Origin: Stomoxys calcitrans
Taxonomy: Eukaryota; Arthropoda; Insecta; Diptera; Muscidae
DNA length: 64,000 nt
Assembly (NCBI RefSeq): GCF_963082655.1
Contig: NC_081553.1
Location: 125,786,811-125,850,810 of the forward strand
Direction of reading: 5' to 3'
Made by a program: the position numbers and the translations under genes. Of this stretch, positions 1-11,647 are shown piece by piece. The notes below the pieces were generated by a model. It did not search any database and was not told the DNA's origin. It was given only the letters and a program-made list of their open reading frames with translations. The stretch's first letter is position 1. Each line of letters starts with the position of its first letter.

Positions 1-402
1 CTATAGACCGATTCAGACCACAATAAACACGTATGTTGATGGTCATGAGAGAATCCGTCGTGCAGAATTTAATTCCAATCGGAAAAGAATTGCGCACTCT
101 AGAGGATCGAGAAGTCAAGACCCAAGATCGGTTTATATGGCAGCTATATCAAAACATGGACCGATATGGCCCATTTACAATACCAACTGACCCACACTAA
201 TAAAAAGTATTTGTGCAAAATTTGAAGTGCTTTCTACAGACAGACGAACGGACAGACAGACGGACATGGCTAGATCAACATAAAATGTCACGACGATCAA
301 GAATATATATACTTTATGGGGTCTCAGACGAATATTTTGAGTAGTTACAAACAGAATGACGAAATTTGTATACCCTCATCTTATGGTGGAGGGTATAAAA
401 GA
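1..402 (-). mobile_element. Family A HINE, truncated by window edge
   Basis: This is an antisense copy of the Helentron-like family A. The body runs into a GACA/GACG tract at about 236-268, the TA-rich core at about 290-330 and an inverted head ATGGTGGAGGGTATAA at 383-398. The tail half lies left of the window. Its head faces that of the next element, giving a head-to-head pair. Confidence 0.7.
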
Positions 403-411
403 GGAAAAGAA

Positions 412-1662
412 GAACCATAAAGTATATATATTCCTGATCGTCATGACATTTTGAGTCGAACTAGTCACGTCCGTCCGTCTGTCCGTCCGTCCGTCCGTCT
501 GTCTGTCGAAAGCACGCTAACTTTCGAAGGAGTAAAGCTAGCCGTTTGAAATTTTCCCCAAATGGCTGTTTAGACCGTATTTGGCACTTCCAACAACTGT
601 GCTGAGTATGGTTGAAATCTGTCATTAACCTGATATAGCTGTCATATAAACCGATCTGGGGTCTTGAATTTTTGAGCCACTAGAGGACGCAATTATTATC
701 CGATTGGTTGAAATTTTGCACGACGGGTTAAGTTATAACTTCTAACAACTATGCCAAGAATAGTTCAAATCGGTCCATAACCTGATTTAGCTGCCATATA
801 AACCGATCTGGCGTCTTGATTTTTTGCGCCTCAAGAGGACGCAACTATTATCCTATTTGGCTGAAATTTTGCATGAGGTGTTTTATTATGTTTTCCAACA
901 ACTGTGCTGAGTATGGTTGAAATCGGTCAATAACCTGATATAGCTGCCATATAAACCGATCTGGGGTCTTGACTTCTTGAGCCACTAGAGGACGCAATTA
1001 TTATCCGTTTTGGCTAAAATATAGCATGATGTGTTTTGTTATGACTTCCAACAACTGGTTCAAATCGGTCCATAACCTGATATAGATGCCATATAAACCG
1101 ATCTGAGGTCTTGAATTCTTGAGACTATAGAGGACGCAATTATTATCCTATTTGGCTGAAATTTTGCATGAGGTGTTTTGTTATGACTTTCAACAACTGT
1201 GCTAAGAATAGTTCAAATCGGTCCATAATTTGATACAGCTGCCATATAAACCGATCTGGGGTCTTGACTTCTTGAGCCACTAGAGGGCGGAATTATTATC
1301 CGATTTTGCTGAAATTTTGTACAACGGCTTCTCTCATGACCTTTAATATACGTGTCGAAAATGGCATGAATCTGTTTATAGCATAATACAGCTTCCCTAT
1401 AAACCGATCTCCGTGTTTTACTTATTGAGCCCCTAAAGTGCGCAATTCTTACTAGATTTGGCTGAAATTTTACACAATTCAGTTCAATTATGGTCCGAAA
1501 TGAACAATAAATTCATATTGTTCAAATAACATACCAATTCTTTTCTTTTATCCTTTGTTTGCCAAGAAAGAGATACCGTGGCAAGAGCTCGACAAATGCT
1601 ATCCATGGTGGAGGGTATATAAGATTCGGCCCGGCGGAGCTTAGCACGCTTTTACTTGATTA
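412..1662 (+). mobile_element. Family A HINE with ~153-bp array
   Basis: Sense copy lacking the first bases of its head. The core AAAGTATATATATTCCTG starts near 419 and a GTCY tract spans about 470-507. Tandem units follow, with the phrase ATAAACCGATCT recurring near 648, 800 and 953 (about 153 bp apart). The tail hairpin at 1625-1639 (TTCGGCCCGGCGGAG) has one arm mutation. It ends in the usual GCACGCTTTTACTTG. Confidence 0.75.
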
Positions 1663-1972
1663 ATTTTAAAATTTTTTGATTGAACCTTGCCCAGGGACCT
1701 TGAGAATAGTCCTCAGAGATCTTCTCACCAGCCGGTGGTTTAATGCCTTCTTTTTTGTTTTAATTTTTGTTGTTGTGGTTTTTTCTTTGGTTTGGATGTA
1801 GCACCCCAGGAAAAATATCTAGCTACGCCAATGCAATTACCATAGCTTTTGAACAACATTAGGGGTAGGATCAAATCTATCACTTTCATTTAGGAACAGT
1901 GTCGGTCAAACATTATTAGCATTAACCTAAATGTGCATAATCCTATGCCCGATTTCGCCCTACGATCTACTG
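1663..1972. other. Spacer without recognised features
   Basis: AT-rich sequence between two HINEs. I see no open frame, repeat end or RNA signature in it. Confidence 0.5.
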
Positions 1973-2064
1973 TTTTTATACCCCCACCATAGGATAGGGG
2001 GTATATTTATTTAGTCATTCCGTTTACAATACATCGATATATCCATTATCGACTCTACAAAGTA

Positions 2065-2300
2065 TTGGGTTGCCCAAAAAGTAATTGCGGATTTTTCATA
2101 TATTTGACATTGATAAATTTTTTCACAGCTTGTGACTCTGTAATTGCATTCTTTCTTCTGTCAGTTATCAGCTGTTACTTTTAGCTTGCTTTAGAAAAAA
2201 AGTGTAAAAAAGTATATTTGATTAAAGTTCATTCTAAGTTTTATTAAAAATGCATTTACTTTCTTTTAAAAAATCCGCAATTACTTTTTGGGCAACCCAA
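2065..2300 (-). mobile_element. mariner-derived MITE, 236 bp
   Basis: Terminal inverted repeats start TTGGGTTGCCCAAAAAGTAA and extend about 32 bp. TA duplications lie at 2063-2064 and 2301-2302. Both subterminal regions match the ends of the larger mariner at 15205-16164 in inverted orientation. The match covers the TAAATGCATTT region and the AAGCAAGCTAAAAGTAACAG region, but the coding interior is absent. It is therefore an internal-deletion derivative of that family, with no coding capacity. Confidence 0.9.
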
Positions 2301-3131
2301 TACATATATTACTGATCGTCGTAAAATTCGAAGACGATTTAACGCCCGTGTGTCCGTCAGTTATGATCACGCAACAGTCTTTAAGAATTGAGATATTGAG
2401 TTGAAATATTTCTTTTCCACGCAGGTTAAGTTCTTGAATGGACCCAATCGGACTATATCTGGATATAGCTGCCATATATAACGATATGGCGATTAAGGGT
2501 CTTGAACCCATAAAATGACCCGATTTCGCTGAAACTTAAAACAGTGAGTTATTTTAAGCCTTTCTTCATCACACCTAAATGTGATCCAGATCAGACAATA
2601 TTAAGATATAGCTGTCATTAGACCGATCTGCTGATTGAAGGTATAAAGCCCAGAAAAGCCGCAATCAATATCCAATTTCACTAAAATATGAAAAAGAGTG
2701 TTGTTTTGTGCCTCCCGACATCCGACTTAAATATGATTCAGATCGGATTATATTTAGATATACCTGCCATATAGACCGATCTGCCGACTAAGGGTCTTAA
2801 GCCCATAAAAGCTGCATTTATTTCCCGATTTCGCAGAAATTTGACACAGTGACTTGTATTAAGCCGACCAGCATATGGTTCAGATCAAACGACCAGCATA
2901 TGGTTCAGATCAGACTTTATGTAGATATAGCTGCCATATAGACCGATCTTCCAATATAGGGTCTTAATCCCATAAAAAGCGGATTTGTTGCCCGATTTCG
3001 CTGAAACTGTGACTTGTACAAGGATTCTCGGGACCTGAATCAAATATGATCCAAACCAGTCTCCATTTGCATATTATTTTGGATATGGCAGTGGAGTTGT
3101 TATGAAAGAGGATGGCTATTTTATGCATGAT

Positions 3132-3382
3132 GGAGGCCACCGTAGCCCAGAGGTTTGGATGCCCTAATACTGGCTACATTTGTGAGGTACTATACCATGT
3201 AAAAACTTCTTTTCAAAGAGGTATCACACTGCGGCACGCCGTTCGGGCTTGGCTTTAAAATGGAGGCCCCTTATCATTGAGCTTAAATTTGAATCGGACT
3301 GCACTCATCGATCTGTGAGAAGTTTTCCCCCTGCTCCTTAGTTGAATGTTCATGGGAAAAATTTTCAATTTTTTACAATTTG
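3132..3382 (+). mobile_element. tRNA-derived SINE, internally deleted
   Basis: It begins GGAGGCCACCGTAGCCCAG, matching the head of the full SINE at 48570. It then jumps to the body (CTAATACTGGCTACATTTG) and so lacks the box B region. The conserved 3' part (CATTGAGCTTAAATTTGAAT, then GAATGTTCATGG) is present. Confidence 0.75.
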
Positions 3383-3425
3383 CTGGGTATCCAAAGTTCG
3401 GCACGGCCAAACTGATACTTGTTTG

Positions 3426-5269
3426 CATTACTATTCTTCTTTTGTTGTAGTGGACACAATTCATCTTGAAAGTTGCACAAGATTAACACTGAATATATTT
3501 ATTTAAAGTGCCACTTCCATGACATATGTGCATAAGTTTTCTAAGTTTTAGCATGGTCTGGTGGATAATATGGAAATTGAAGGATGTACTTGTCGAACTT
3601 TAGATCACATAAACTAATTGCAAATACTAAATATAACCTCGAGCAACTTTTCCATTCCTTACCCACGCTCACACAAACTAGTACATCAATTAATTAAACT
3701 TTCCAAGTGTCTTGTGTTTTTTTTTTGCTACCATTCTGCTGAAGTCCGGTTCAGTGGTCTTCTTTTGACATCGTTGGACATTTATCACTTAATTCGCATT
3801 CTCAATATTTCCCACACCGATTCGAGGGGCTTTTCATTGTTGTTGTTGTTGTATCTCTTATTGTTGTTGTTGTTGTTTAAGTCAAGTATAATAATCGCAT
3901 TATCTTCTAATTTCAAGAATACTTTTCTGCTTTTCTGCATTTCTTTCATAGTTGATGGCCATTTGGTTGTTATTATTCAGGGCGGGAGGGAGGAAAAACG
4001 AGTGCAAGTGGTTGGGAAGCCAGTAATACCAGCAATTGTTTGATGATAATGGGAAATGTGCCCTTGTGATGGTAAAAAACTATTTCATACCCTAAACGAT
4101 TAGGAGGAAAGCCATTGTGGTGGGTGGTTTGACTGACGATGTCGACAACGACAATATTCTGGTAGAAATTTTGTTTTTATTTTCATCTCCAACCATCAGC
4201 ACCAGCCTGGCCTGAAGGATTGAGGACTTTTTCAACTTTTGCACGACATTCTTGTTGAAAAAAAACCAACGAATTGCTTTATGTTGGAAAAAAGCGGAAA
4301 GCTAAATTGCCCTTCACGTTTGGCAAACATTATTTTTTTTCTCTATCACTCTCGATTCCTGACTCCTTGCTTCCACTAGGCTCCTCTAAGAGGTGCCAGG
4401 AGGAGGATGATGATGATTTCTTTTGCCAACTTTTGTAGATTGCATGTGCAGTATCATTATTTGACTGTAATGACATGATAAATGCGATTTTCTTTCATTT
4501 CGATTTATTTTTCGCTTTGTGTGCATGAGAGTTTTTGCTCTCTCTCTCTCTCTTCGGTTTCCGTTTATGAAAATTGAGTGCTTTTTTATCTGTCATCATG
4601 TTGGAGCGTTCGTAATTTTTTCTCTCGCTCTATCCCACCGTTGGTGCTGCTTGTTTGTTGTTGTTTGATAGCATTTAATTCAATAAGCTCATCATGGCAG
4701 CAATTACCAACGTATTTGTTTGGATTATGGCGCAGGAGTGCTTACATGACGTTCTGGCAGCAATTTGATTTAGCCCAGCACCGGCGTAGTTATTGTTGTC
4801 GACTTGATGTGGCTGCAGATTATTGGTGAATAATGGCTTAATTTGATTTTGCAATTTATATTATCTGTTGAAGTTGAAAGCGATTCAATGCAATATAAAG
4901 ATTTGCAGATTGAAATACCTCATGGGGGACCAAGTGTTCAAATAAGATTACCCTAAGATAAAGTCACTGAAGTGTATTGGTTTGCTTGAGTTATGGAAAA
5001 ATAAGATCAATATTAATTAATTGGAACTAAAAATAGCTATAGAGGCTTAAAATTTAAAACCACAGTATTTTGCAAATCCATATGTAGTGAACACAAAAAA
5101 GCATTTACGAAAGTTTTTAGCATATAAAGTTCCTGAGACCATTATGTTTCCCTCATACATTGACTGGTTATGGAAAGCAAGTGAAATCCCATCGAATCTT
5201 ATTTACCCTGTCTGTATAGATCGTATTTATGAATGTTGGATTTAGAGTTTTTAAAAGGTAGAAAATAAA
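3426..5269. other. Single-copy, probably non-coding region
   Basis: This stretch matches none of the repeat families in the window. It holds TTG/GTT triplet runs near 3836-3880, a CT run at 4538-4553, and an open frame of 141 codons (3618-4043) that is dominated by low-complexity Leu/Ile. I see no recognisable exon. It may be intron or intergenic host DNA. Confidence 0.45.
4538..4553. repeat. (CT)n microsatellite
   Basis: An uninterrupted CT run in the single-copy region. Confidence 0.8.
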
Positions 5270-5805
5270 ACAAGTAAGAGCGTGCTAAGTTCGGCCGGGC
5301 CGAATCTTATATACCCTCCACCATGGCTCGCATTTGTCGAGTTCTATGTGCAGCATCTTTTTTTAGACAAACAAAGAATATTGAGAAGAACTGTTGTGCT
5401 ATTGGAGCTATATCAAGTTGTATTCCGATTCACACCATAAATGAATGCTGACCATTGTAGAAGTCATTGTGTAATATTTCGGTTCATTCGGATAAGAATT
5501 GCTCTTCGTAGGGGCTCAAGAAGCAAATCGGAAGATCGGTTTATATGGGAGCTGTATGAAGCTATAGATCGATTCAGACCATATTAATCACGTATGGTGA
5601 AGGTCATGAGAGAAGCCGTTGTACAAAATTTCTGCCAAATCGGCTGATAATTGCGTCCTCTAGAGACTCAAGAAGTCAAGATCCCAGATCGATTTATATG
5701 ACAGCTATATCAGGTTATATACCGATTTGCGCCATACTTAGCACAGTTATTGGATGTCATAACAAAACACCTCATGCTAAATGCCTGGAGGGTATAACAA
5801 GTAAA
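5270..5805 (-). mobile_element. Family A HINE, antisense
   Basis: The tail comes first: ACAAGTAAGAGCGTGCTAAG, then hairpin TTCGGCCGGGCCGAA at 5290-5304 and TATACCCTCCACCATGG. Degenerate ~153-bp units follow. The right end is GGAGGGTATAA near 5800, without a core or GTCY tract, so it is internally deleted. Confidence 0.75.
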
Positions 5806-5813
5806 TATGCATT

Positions 5814-5937
5814 TTTATACCCTACACCACAATTGTGGTGCAGGAATTATAACACAGTAAATTTGGAGCAACTCAGAATAACAATCTGATTCGATTTAGC
5901 TATGTGCGTCAGTTTGTCCCTAATAATTTGTGCATAA
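5814..5937 (+). mobile_element. Family E HINE head fragment
   Basis: The head TTTTATACCCTACACCAC is followed by the family E leader (GTGGTGCAGGAATTATAAC, CTGATTCGATTTAGCTATG) and stops at the next SINE. Confidence 0.65.
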
Positions 5938-6108
5938 AGTTGTCTCGGTTGCCGAGTTGGTAGCGTGCTCGCTTTGCCAGGGGGTCGTGAGTTCGATTCC
6001 CACCAAAGCCCTTGGTCTGTCGCTACTGTGTGGTAGCACAATGGACTTAAAATTGGCTAAGTGAGTCTGTAAAAGGAGTGCCGTTCTTACCTAACCTAAC
6101 TTAACAGT
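5938..6108 (+). mobile_element. Second tRNA-derived SINE type
   Basis: A tRNA-like head has a box A-like TTGCCGAGTTGG and a box B-like AGTTCGATTCC (one mismatch to GGTTCGANTCC). A tRNA-unrelated body follows (GTCTGTCGCTACTGTGTGG), ending in a CCTAACCTAACTTAAC tail. The tail and the weak acceptor pairing argue for a SINE rather than a working tRNA gene. I found no clear target duplication. Confidence 0.65.
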
Positions 6109-6159
6109 TCGCAATTCTCGTCCGATATTCGGACTTGAGACTAAGCCGTTTAAAATTAA

Positions 6160-7602
6160 AACAAAAAGAAAGGCGTTAAGTTCGGCCGGGCCGAACTTTG
6201 GATACCCACCACCTGGGTGTATGTGTAAACCACCTTTCGTCAAAATCCGGTGAAAAATGCATACCTTATGCCCCATAGCAGCTACAAGTACAAGTCATTA
6301 TTTAATTGTATATAAAAAAATATTGGTCTTTTAAGTAGCTATATCTAAAAACAAACCGATCTGAACCATATACGACACGCATGCCGAAAAGCCTAACATA
6401 AATCACTGTTTAAAATTTCAGTGAAATCGGACTATAAATGCGCCTTTTATGGGGCCAAGACTTTATCGGTCTATATGGCAGCTATATCCAAATATGGACT
6501 GATCTGAGCCAAATTGTAGAATAATGTCGAAGGGCCCAACACAACTCTCTATCCCAAATTTCGGTGACATCGGAAAATATATGCGCCTTTTATGGTCCCA
6601 AAATCTTAAATCGAGAGTTCGGCCAATATGACAGCTGTATCCAAATCTGGACCGATCTGTGCAATATTGCAGAAGTATGTCGAGGGTCTTAACCTAACTC
6701 ACTGTTCCAAATTTCGGCAACATCGAACGATAAATGCGCCTTTTATGGTCCCAAAATCTTAAATCGAGATTTAGGTCAATATGGCAGCTATACCCAAATC
6801 TGGACCGATCTGTGCAATATTGCAGAAGTATGTTGAGGGTCTTAACCTTACTCACTGTTCCAAATTATGGCGACGTCGGACAATAAATGTGCCTTTTATG
6901 GGCCCAAAATCTCAAATCGAGAGATCGGTCTATATGGCAGCTATATCCAAATCTAGACCGATTTGGGCCAAGTTGCAGAAAAATGTCGAAGAGCCTAACA
7001 CAACTCACTGTCCCAAATTTCGTCGAAGTCGGACAATAAATGAGCCTTTAATGGATCCAAAACCTCAAATCGAGATATCGGTCTATATGGCAACTATATT
7101 CAAATCTGAACCGATCTGAAGATCAGGGAGTCGAATTGCCATACACAACTCACTGTCCCAAATTTCAGCAAAATCGGATAATAAATGTGGCTTTTATAGG
7201 ACTAAGATCCTAAATCTGCGGATCGGTCTATATGGCAGCTATATCCAAATCTGGACTGATCTAGGCCAAATTGAAGAAGGACAACGAAGGGCCTAACATA
7301 ACTCACTGTCCCAAATTTCAGCAAAATCGGATGATAAATGTGGCTTTTATGTGCCTTAGACCCTTAATCGGCGGATCGGTCTATATGGGGGCTATAACAA
7401 GATATAGTCGGATATAACCCATCTTCGAATTTAACAGACAGACGGACGGACATGGCTAGATCATCTTAGTTTTTTACGTCGATCAAGAATATATATATAT
7501 ATATATACTTTATAGGGTCGGAAATGGATATTTAGATGTGTTGCAAACGGAATGACCAAATGAATGTACCCCCATCGTTCGGTAGTGGATATAAAAAAAT
7601 CG
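6160..7602 (-). mobile_element. Family B HINE with ~153-bp array
   Basis: The tail GGCGTTAAG is followed by hairpin TTCGGCCGGGCCGAA at 6181-6195 and GGATACCCACCACCT. The phrase TGTCGA/TGTTGA recurs at 6525, 6678, 6831 and 6984, exactly 153 bp apart each time. The GACG tract, the core with an expanded TA run (about 7487-7507) and the inverted head TACCCCCATC...GTAGTGGATATAAA close it on the right. Confidence 0.85.
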
Positions 7603-7903
7603 ATTCATATTGGGATATAGCTCCCATATATGTGGTCGTTTGATAAGAACTAATATTTCAAAAAGGAAGTTATTTGTAAACCGATTTTCAAGAAATTTTG
7701 CACAGGGGATTCTCTTATGACTTTTGATATTGATGAATTTCATCGAAATCAGTTTAGATTTGTATACAGCTGCCATATGAATGTATCGTCCAATGTTCAC
7801 TTCTAAAGGGCATTTATCAACCGGTGCTTTCAATATTTTGCAATATGCTGCCTGCAATAAATCGTGCGTATTTCGGTCGAAATCGATTTATATTTCGATA
7901 TGC
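7603..7903 (+). mobile_element. Family E-like HINE body fragment
   Basis: It contains GGGATATAGCTCCCATATATG and CGATTTTCAAGAAATTTTGC, as in family E bodies at 49.5-50.4 and 53.9-54.3 kb. Both ends are missing. Orientation is uncertain. Confidence 0.45.
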
Positions 7904-8130
7904 AAATGAACTCATGACCATTCCATAAAGGAAAAGGTGTAAACTTCCCACATATCAATGATTGCTGTACCATTCAAGTTTAATCTCAATTATAAGGGGC
8001 CTCCTTTTAGGAGAGTCTGAACGGCTTGTCGCATTGCGACACCTGTTACGGGAGAAGTTTTTGCAGGGCATACTCATAGTAGCTAAGAAATGTCGCCAGC
8101 ATAATGAGGGAAAAACCACCGCTGACAAAT
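7904..8130 (-). mobile_element. tRNA-derived SINE body, antisense
   Basis: It shows the SINE 3' body in reverse (CATGACCATTCCATAAAGGA, CACATATCAATGA, CGCATTGCGACACC, CCACCGCTGA). It stops before the tRNA-like head, so it is truncated at its 5' end. Confidence 0.7.
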
Positions 8131-8565
8131 TTGGTTGAAATTTTGGACGCAGTGTTTTGATATGTCTTCAACAGCTGTGCCAAAAATGGTTTAAATCTAC
8201 CAATAGCCTGATATAGCCCCATATATATAGATCTCCCGACATTACATCTTGAGTCTCTGGGAGGCGCAACTGTTATCCGATTTGGCTGAAATTTTGACCG
8301 GCGTGTTTTGTTATGACTTCCAACCACTGTACCTTGTACGGTTAAAATCGGTCTATAACCTGATATGGCTCTCATATAAACCGATCTTCCGATAACGCTT
8401 CTATAGCCCCTAGAAGCTTCAACTTGTTTCTGATTTGCCAGAAATTTGGTACGTAATAAACACATACATATGTCTTCGACTGAGTTCATATGTCGACATT
8501 TTTTGTAGAATCCATGGTGGCGGGTACCCAATAGGACCGAAGCTCATTTTTAATTGTTTAAGCTA
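8131..8565 (+). mobile_element. Family A HINE 3' fragment
   Basis: About two and a half degenerate 153-bp units (GATTTGGCTGAAATTTTG, CCTGATATGGCTCTCATATA), then a decayed tail CATGGTGGCGGGTACCC. The hairpin has mutated to AGGACCGAAGCTC. Confidence 0.6.
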
Positions 8566-8749
8566 TATACACTCAGAGAAATTTTTTAGTTAAAAACTGT
8601 TGGATGTAACAACAGAAAATCTACTGAAAATTGGACAGCAGTAGTTTGTTGCTAAAACAGCAAACATTTTAAAATTTTAAAAGATAAAAAGCTCAAAAGT
8701 TCTATAAATATTGCAAAAAATTTATACTTCAGCTCATCTTTCAATTCTA

Positions 8750-9962
8750 CAAACATATAACGTACTTTTTTTTAACGCAAGTTTTAATCTACTCCCAATA
8801 TATCTTTAATTTGAATCCTATAGCCATGGTCGGCTGATATGTCCATTTGGGGGTAAGGCGATCTCCCATTACTTGGACCTAATTTTTTGTGCCATATTTG
8901 TAATCTACTGCCGGATACATTTCATTTGAGTCCCATATTGATAGGAACGTCGAATGTTTCTGTTTAGAGGAGTTTTTGGGTTGGGGCTGCCGGCTGGGTA
9001 CTTGGACACAAAATTTAATATGGTTTTTATTTTTCAGTCTCCAATACCTTTCATTGGATTCCCATATTTTGCTAACCAGTCCTCTTTTGGATTTGAGTGG
9101 CGTTTTTGATGTAAGGGGGAGGGTCAGACGCCATCCCATATGTAAAAATTATATAACCTATGTTTCGTTTTTTTGATACTACGGAAGAAACAAACAAACC
9201 GAGCCCCATATAGTCATGATGGGTCATATGCCCATTTGGGGAGATTTTGGGGGGTGGGATGACCCCCTACACTTTGATCTGATTTTGTATGCCAGATTCG
9301 TAATCTACCCCCAAATACCTATAATTTAAGCCCCATATTAGTATGGCAGACCAATTTGTCTGTTTTTAGACATTTTGGGATTAGGGCGACTTCCTGGGTA
9401 CTTGGACCAAATTTTAAATACCATATTCGTATTCTACTCTTTAATACCTTTCATTTGATATCCATATGGTCTTTACCGGTCCACTTGTGATTTTAGGTGG
9501 TATTTTTGGGGTAACAGGGAGGGTCCGCCCCCTTCCGATATCAACAAATTATAAAGCATATTTCTTCTTCCTGACCATATTTGTTATGTACTCCCGAATA
9601 CCTTTCATTTGAGTCCCATATTGTGATGATCGTCAAATAAACGTATTTTAAGGGGTTTTGGGGCTGGGGCGGCCCCCCAGGTACTTGGACCCAACTTTTC
9701 ATTATGAAATCCGTACTTTACTTTTGAATACTTTTCATTTGAATCCTATATTGTCCCGATCGCTCCACTTTTTGGGTAAGGGGTAGGGTCCGCCCCCTTC
9801 ACGATATCAAAAAACTATATAGCCTATGTTTCCTTCTAGACCAACCTACACAATCTATGGAAATTTCAAGGTAATCCGTTCATCCGTTTTTGAGTCTATA
9901 CAGAACAAACAAGCAAACCGACAAACAAACACAAATTAAATTTTATATATAAGATATTGATA
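8750..9962 (+). repeat. Family D G-run-rich tandem repeat
   Basis: Imperfect units contain CCTTTCATTTGAGTCCCATATTG followed by TTTTGGGG and GGGGCGG...CCCC blocks. The distal end has GGGTCCGCCCCCTTC, TTGAGTCTATACAGAACAAA and a CAAACAAAC tract. The same end closes the family D block at 28741-30575, so that end is a true terminus. No coding sequence is evident. The 3' form recalls untranslated tails of insect LINEs, but the class is unresolved. Confidence 0.65.
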
Positions 9963-9964
9963 TC

Positions 9965-10035
9965 GTCTAATTTACACTTGTAGGGTAGGTGTAAAATGTA
10001 TATAGCCAGCACTTCTGCCTCACCTTACTTGTTTT
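9965..10035 (+). mobile_element. Family E HINE tail fragment
   Basis: TTGTAGGGTAGGTGTAAA...CACCTTACTTG matches the family E tail at 50430-50494. The hairpin has decayed to AGCCAGCACTTCTGCC. Confidence 0.55.
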
Positions 10036-10914
10036 ATTTGTGCTGTTCTTATTTATTTCCGTTTATAAAATAGGTTTTGTGTTGTTTTCCACAAATATTC
10101 TTCGAAATATTTTGTAGGGTAAACTCTATGACCAAAAGCATGTTCGTAGGTTCTCGTTGGCCACTGAGCGATGTAAAAGCATGAACTTTGAGTAATAATG
10201 TGCATGGGTGTAAGTACTTTCGCGTTGTTCGTGTATATGTCGCCACTTCCGGTTTGCACACTGAAATTTAAGCTGAGTTCCTTGCCAAACTTCCGGTGAT
10301 TGTGATGGACAAATGGTTTGGCAATTTTTTTATTTTTCGTTTTCGTTGACTAAGAATTTTAATTTGAAACTTTCTGTCTGCATTTCAGCCACGTGGAGGT
10401 GTTGACAACTTTTCCTTATTGTAATAAAAAGCAAATTGTTGTTGTCCCAAGAATGTCAAGTGCATAAAAATATGGTAACAAATGTTACCTGAAACATTCC
10501 ACACAAAAACAAGGAAACACTGAATTCTAATCGATTTCTGAGTTGGACAAGCCGCTGACGGTGACACCGTTTCCTGGGTGTGATGGTTAAGTTATGCAAT
10601 ATTGGGCTGGTGCCTTTTTGGCTGTGGCATGTAACTTCTTAGGCAATATGTCAACTGCGATGAAAGTTTTTAATTAAATTTAATGTTTTTCGTTCAACAG
10701 GCTGCATTTTTTAACAATTCTAATAAAAGGTAAACTTACAGGGAAGCTGACGGGAGTATTCTATAAAATCTTCTAATATTTAGTATGAAGGTAATCATTT
10801 TTATAATGCTCAAGTGTTGCACTGGCAGTGTTTCAACTTTAATTGAAATTAAGAAAAGTTTGTCCTAATGCATATCATGAATTGATATTTTAGTGGTATA
10901 ATCGACTTTTGAAT
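10036..10914. other. Single-copy region, no recognised gene
   Basis: I see no repeat-family match. Overlapping short antisense frames at 10049-10261 and 10385-10567 show no conserved motif and are probably chance frames. Confidence 0.45.
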
Positions 10915-11010
10915 TGTAAGTATGTCTGCCTATGATGCTGAACACTGGCCAGAACAAAGCAAATAATTTGTCAGCTGAGGTTATCCCCTCACTAATGCTG
11001 GCGTCATGCG
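10915..11010 (+). mobile_element. SINE 5' half, decayed
   Basis: TGTCTGCCTATGATGCTGAAC and TTATCCCCTCACTAATGCTG match the tRNA-like and junction parts of the SINE at 48570. Box B is lost. It lies directly 5' of the RTE endonuclease segment. Confidence 0.6.
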
Positions 11011-11647
11011 GTTGGGGTGCTTGGCCAATAGCCCGCCCCCGAAAAAATATGAGAACTACAATGAGAAACAAAGGAATAGTAAAAACGGACCGCCCAACGT
11101 TGACGACCCACGCAAACGAAAAAAGGACCATGGTTTGCGGATTTGCACCTGGAATGTCCGCACTCTTTATAGAGAAAGTGCAGTATACGCGCTGGCGGAT
11201 GTGTTAGAGAAGTACAAGGGAGATATTGCCGCCTTACAGGAAGTTCGATGGACTGGGAATAGCGCCACTACAACACCAAACGGTGACGAACTATACTATA
11301 GCTGCCGTAACACGAGGCATAAATTTGGCTGTGGACTTGTGGTTAGTCGGAGACTGAAACACCTTGTCTCCAGCTTTACTCCGGTGGATGAGAGAACAGC
11401 CACAATGCGCAAAAAAGGCAAATTCTTTAACATCAGCCTTATTTGTGTCCATGCCCCGAAGGAAGACAAAGACGGGCAGACCAAGCATATTTTCTACGAG
11501 CGACTAGAGAGAGAATATGACCGCTTCCCCGCCCATGATATTAAAATCGTTCTGGGAGATTTTAATGCGAAAATAAGGAACGAAGACATTTTTGGTCCAA
11601 CAGTTGGAAAGTTTAGCCTCCACGAAATAACGTCCAGTAATGGATAA
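11006..11647 (+). pseudogene. RTE-type LINE endonuclease domain (partial)
   Basis: An open frame encodes the start of an apurinic/apyrimidinic-like endonuclease (EEP fold), which in RTE-clade LINEs nicks target DNA to prime reverse transcription. Visible motifs are ICTWNVRTLYRES near residue 47, AALQEVRWTG near 75 (the metal-binding Glu region) and IVLGDFNAKI near 182 (the catalytic Asp-Phe-Asn region). The reading ends abruptly at ...SSNG with a stop. The rest of the endonuclease and the reverse transcriptase continue on the opposite strand at 13985-11648. Residues before about 45 have no family match and probably come from flanking SINE sequence. It cannot be autonomous. Confidence 0.85.

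Larger units (their letters stand above)
1973..3425 (+). mobile_element. Family B HINE carrying a MITE and a SINE
   Basis: The head TTATACCCCCACCATAGGAT starts near 1976 and folds on GGGGGTATA. Family B body units follow (GATATAGCTGCCATATAGACCG repeats). The tail at about 3387-3425 is degenerate, with hairpin TTCGGCACGGCCAAA at 3397-3411 and an ACTTGTTT end. A mariner MITE (2065-2300) interrupts the head-core region and a SINE (3132-3382) interrupts the tail region, so the HINE is older than both. Confidence 0.7.

Noticed and set aside
3618..4043. 141-codon open frame
   Set aside because: Low-complexity Leu/Ser/Ile content over TTG repeats, no domain, no splice support.
5938..6012. Possible functional tRNA gene
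   Set aside because: Box A has a mismatch, acceptor-stem pairing is poor and a SINE-type body and CTAAC tail follow.
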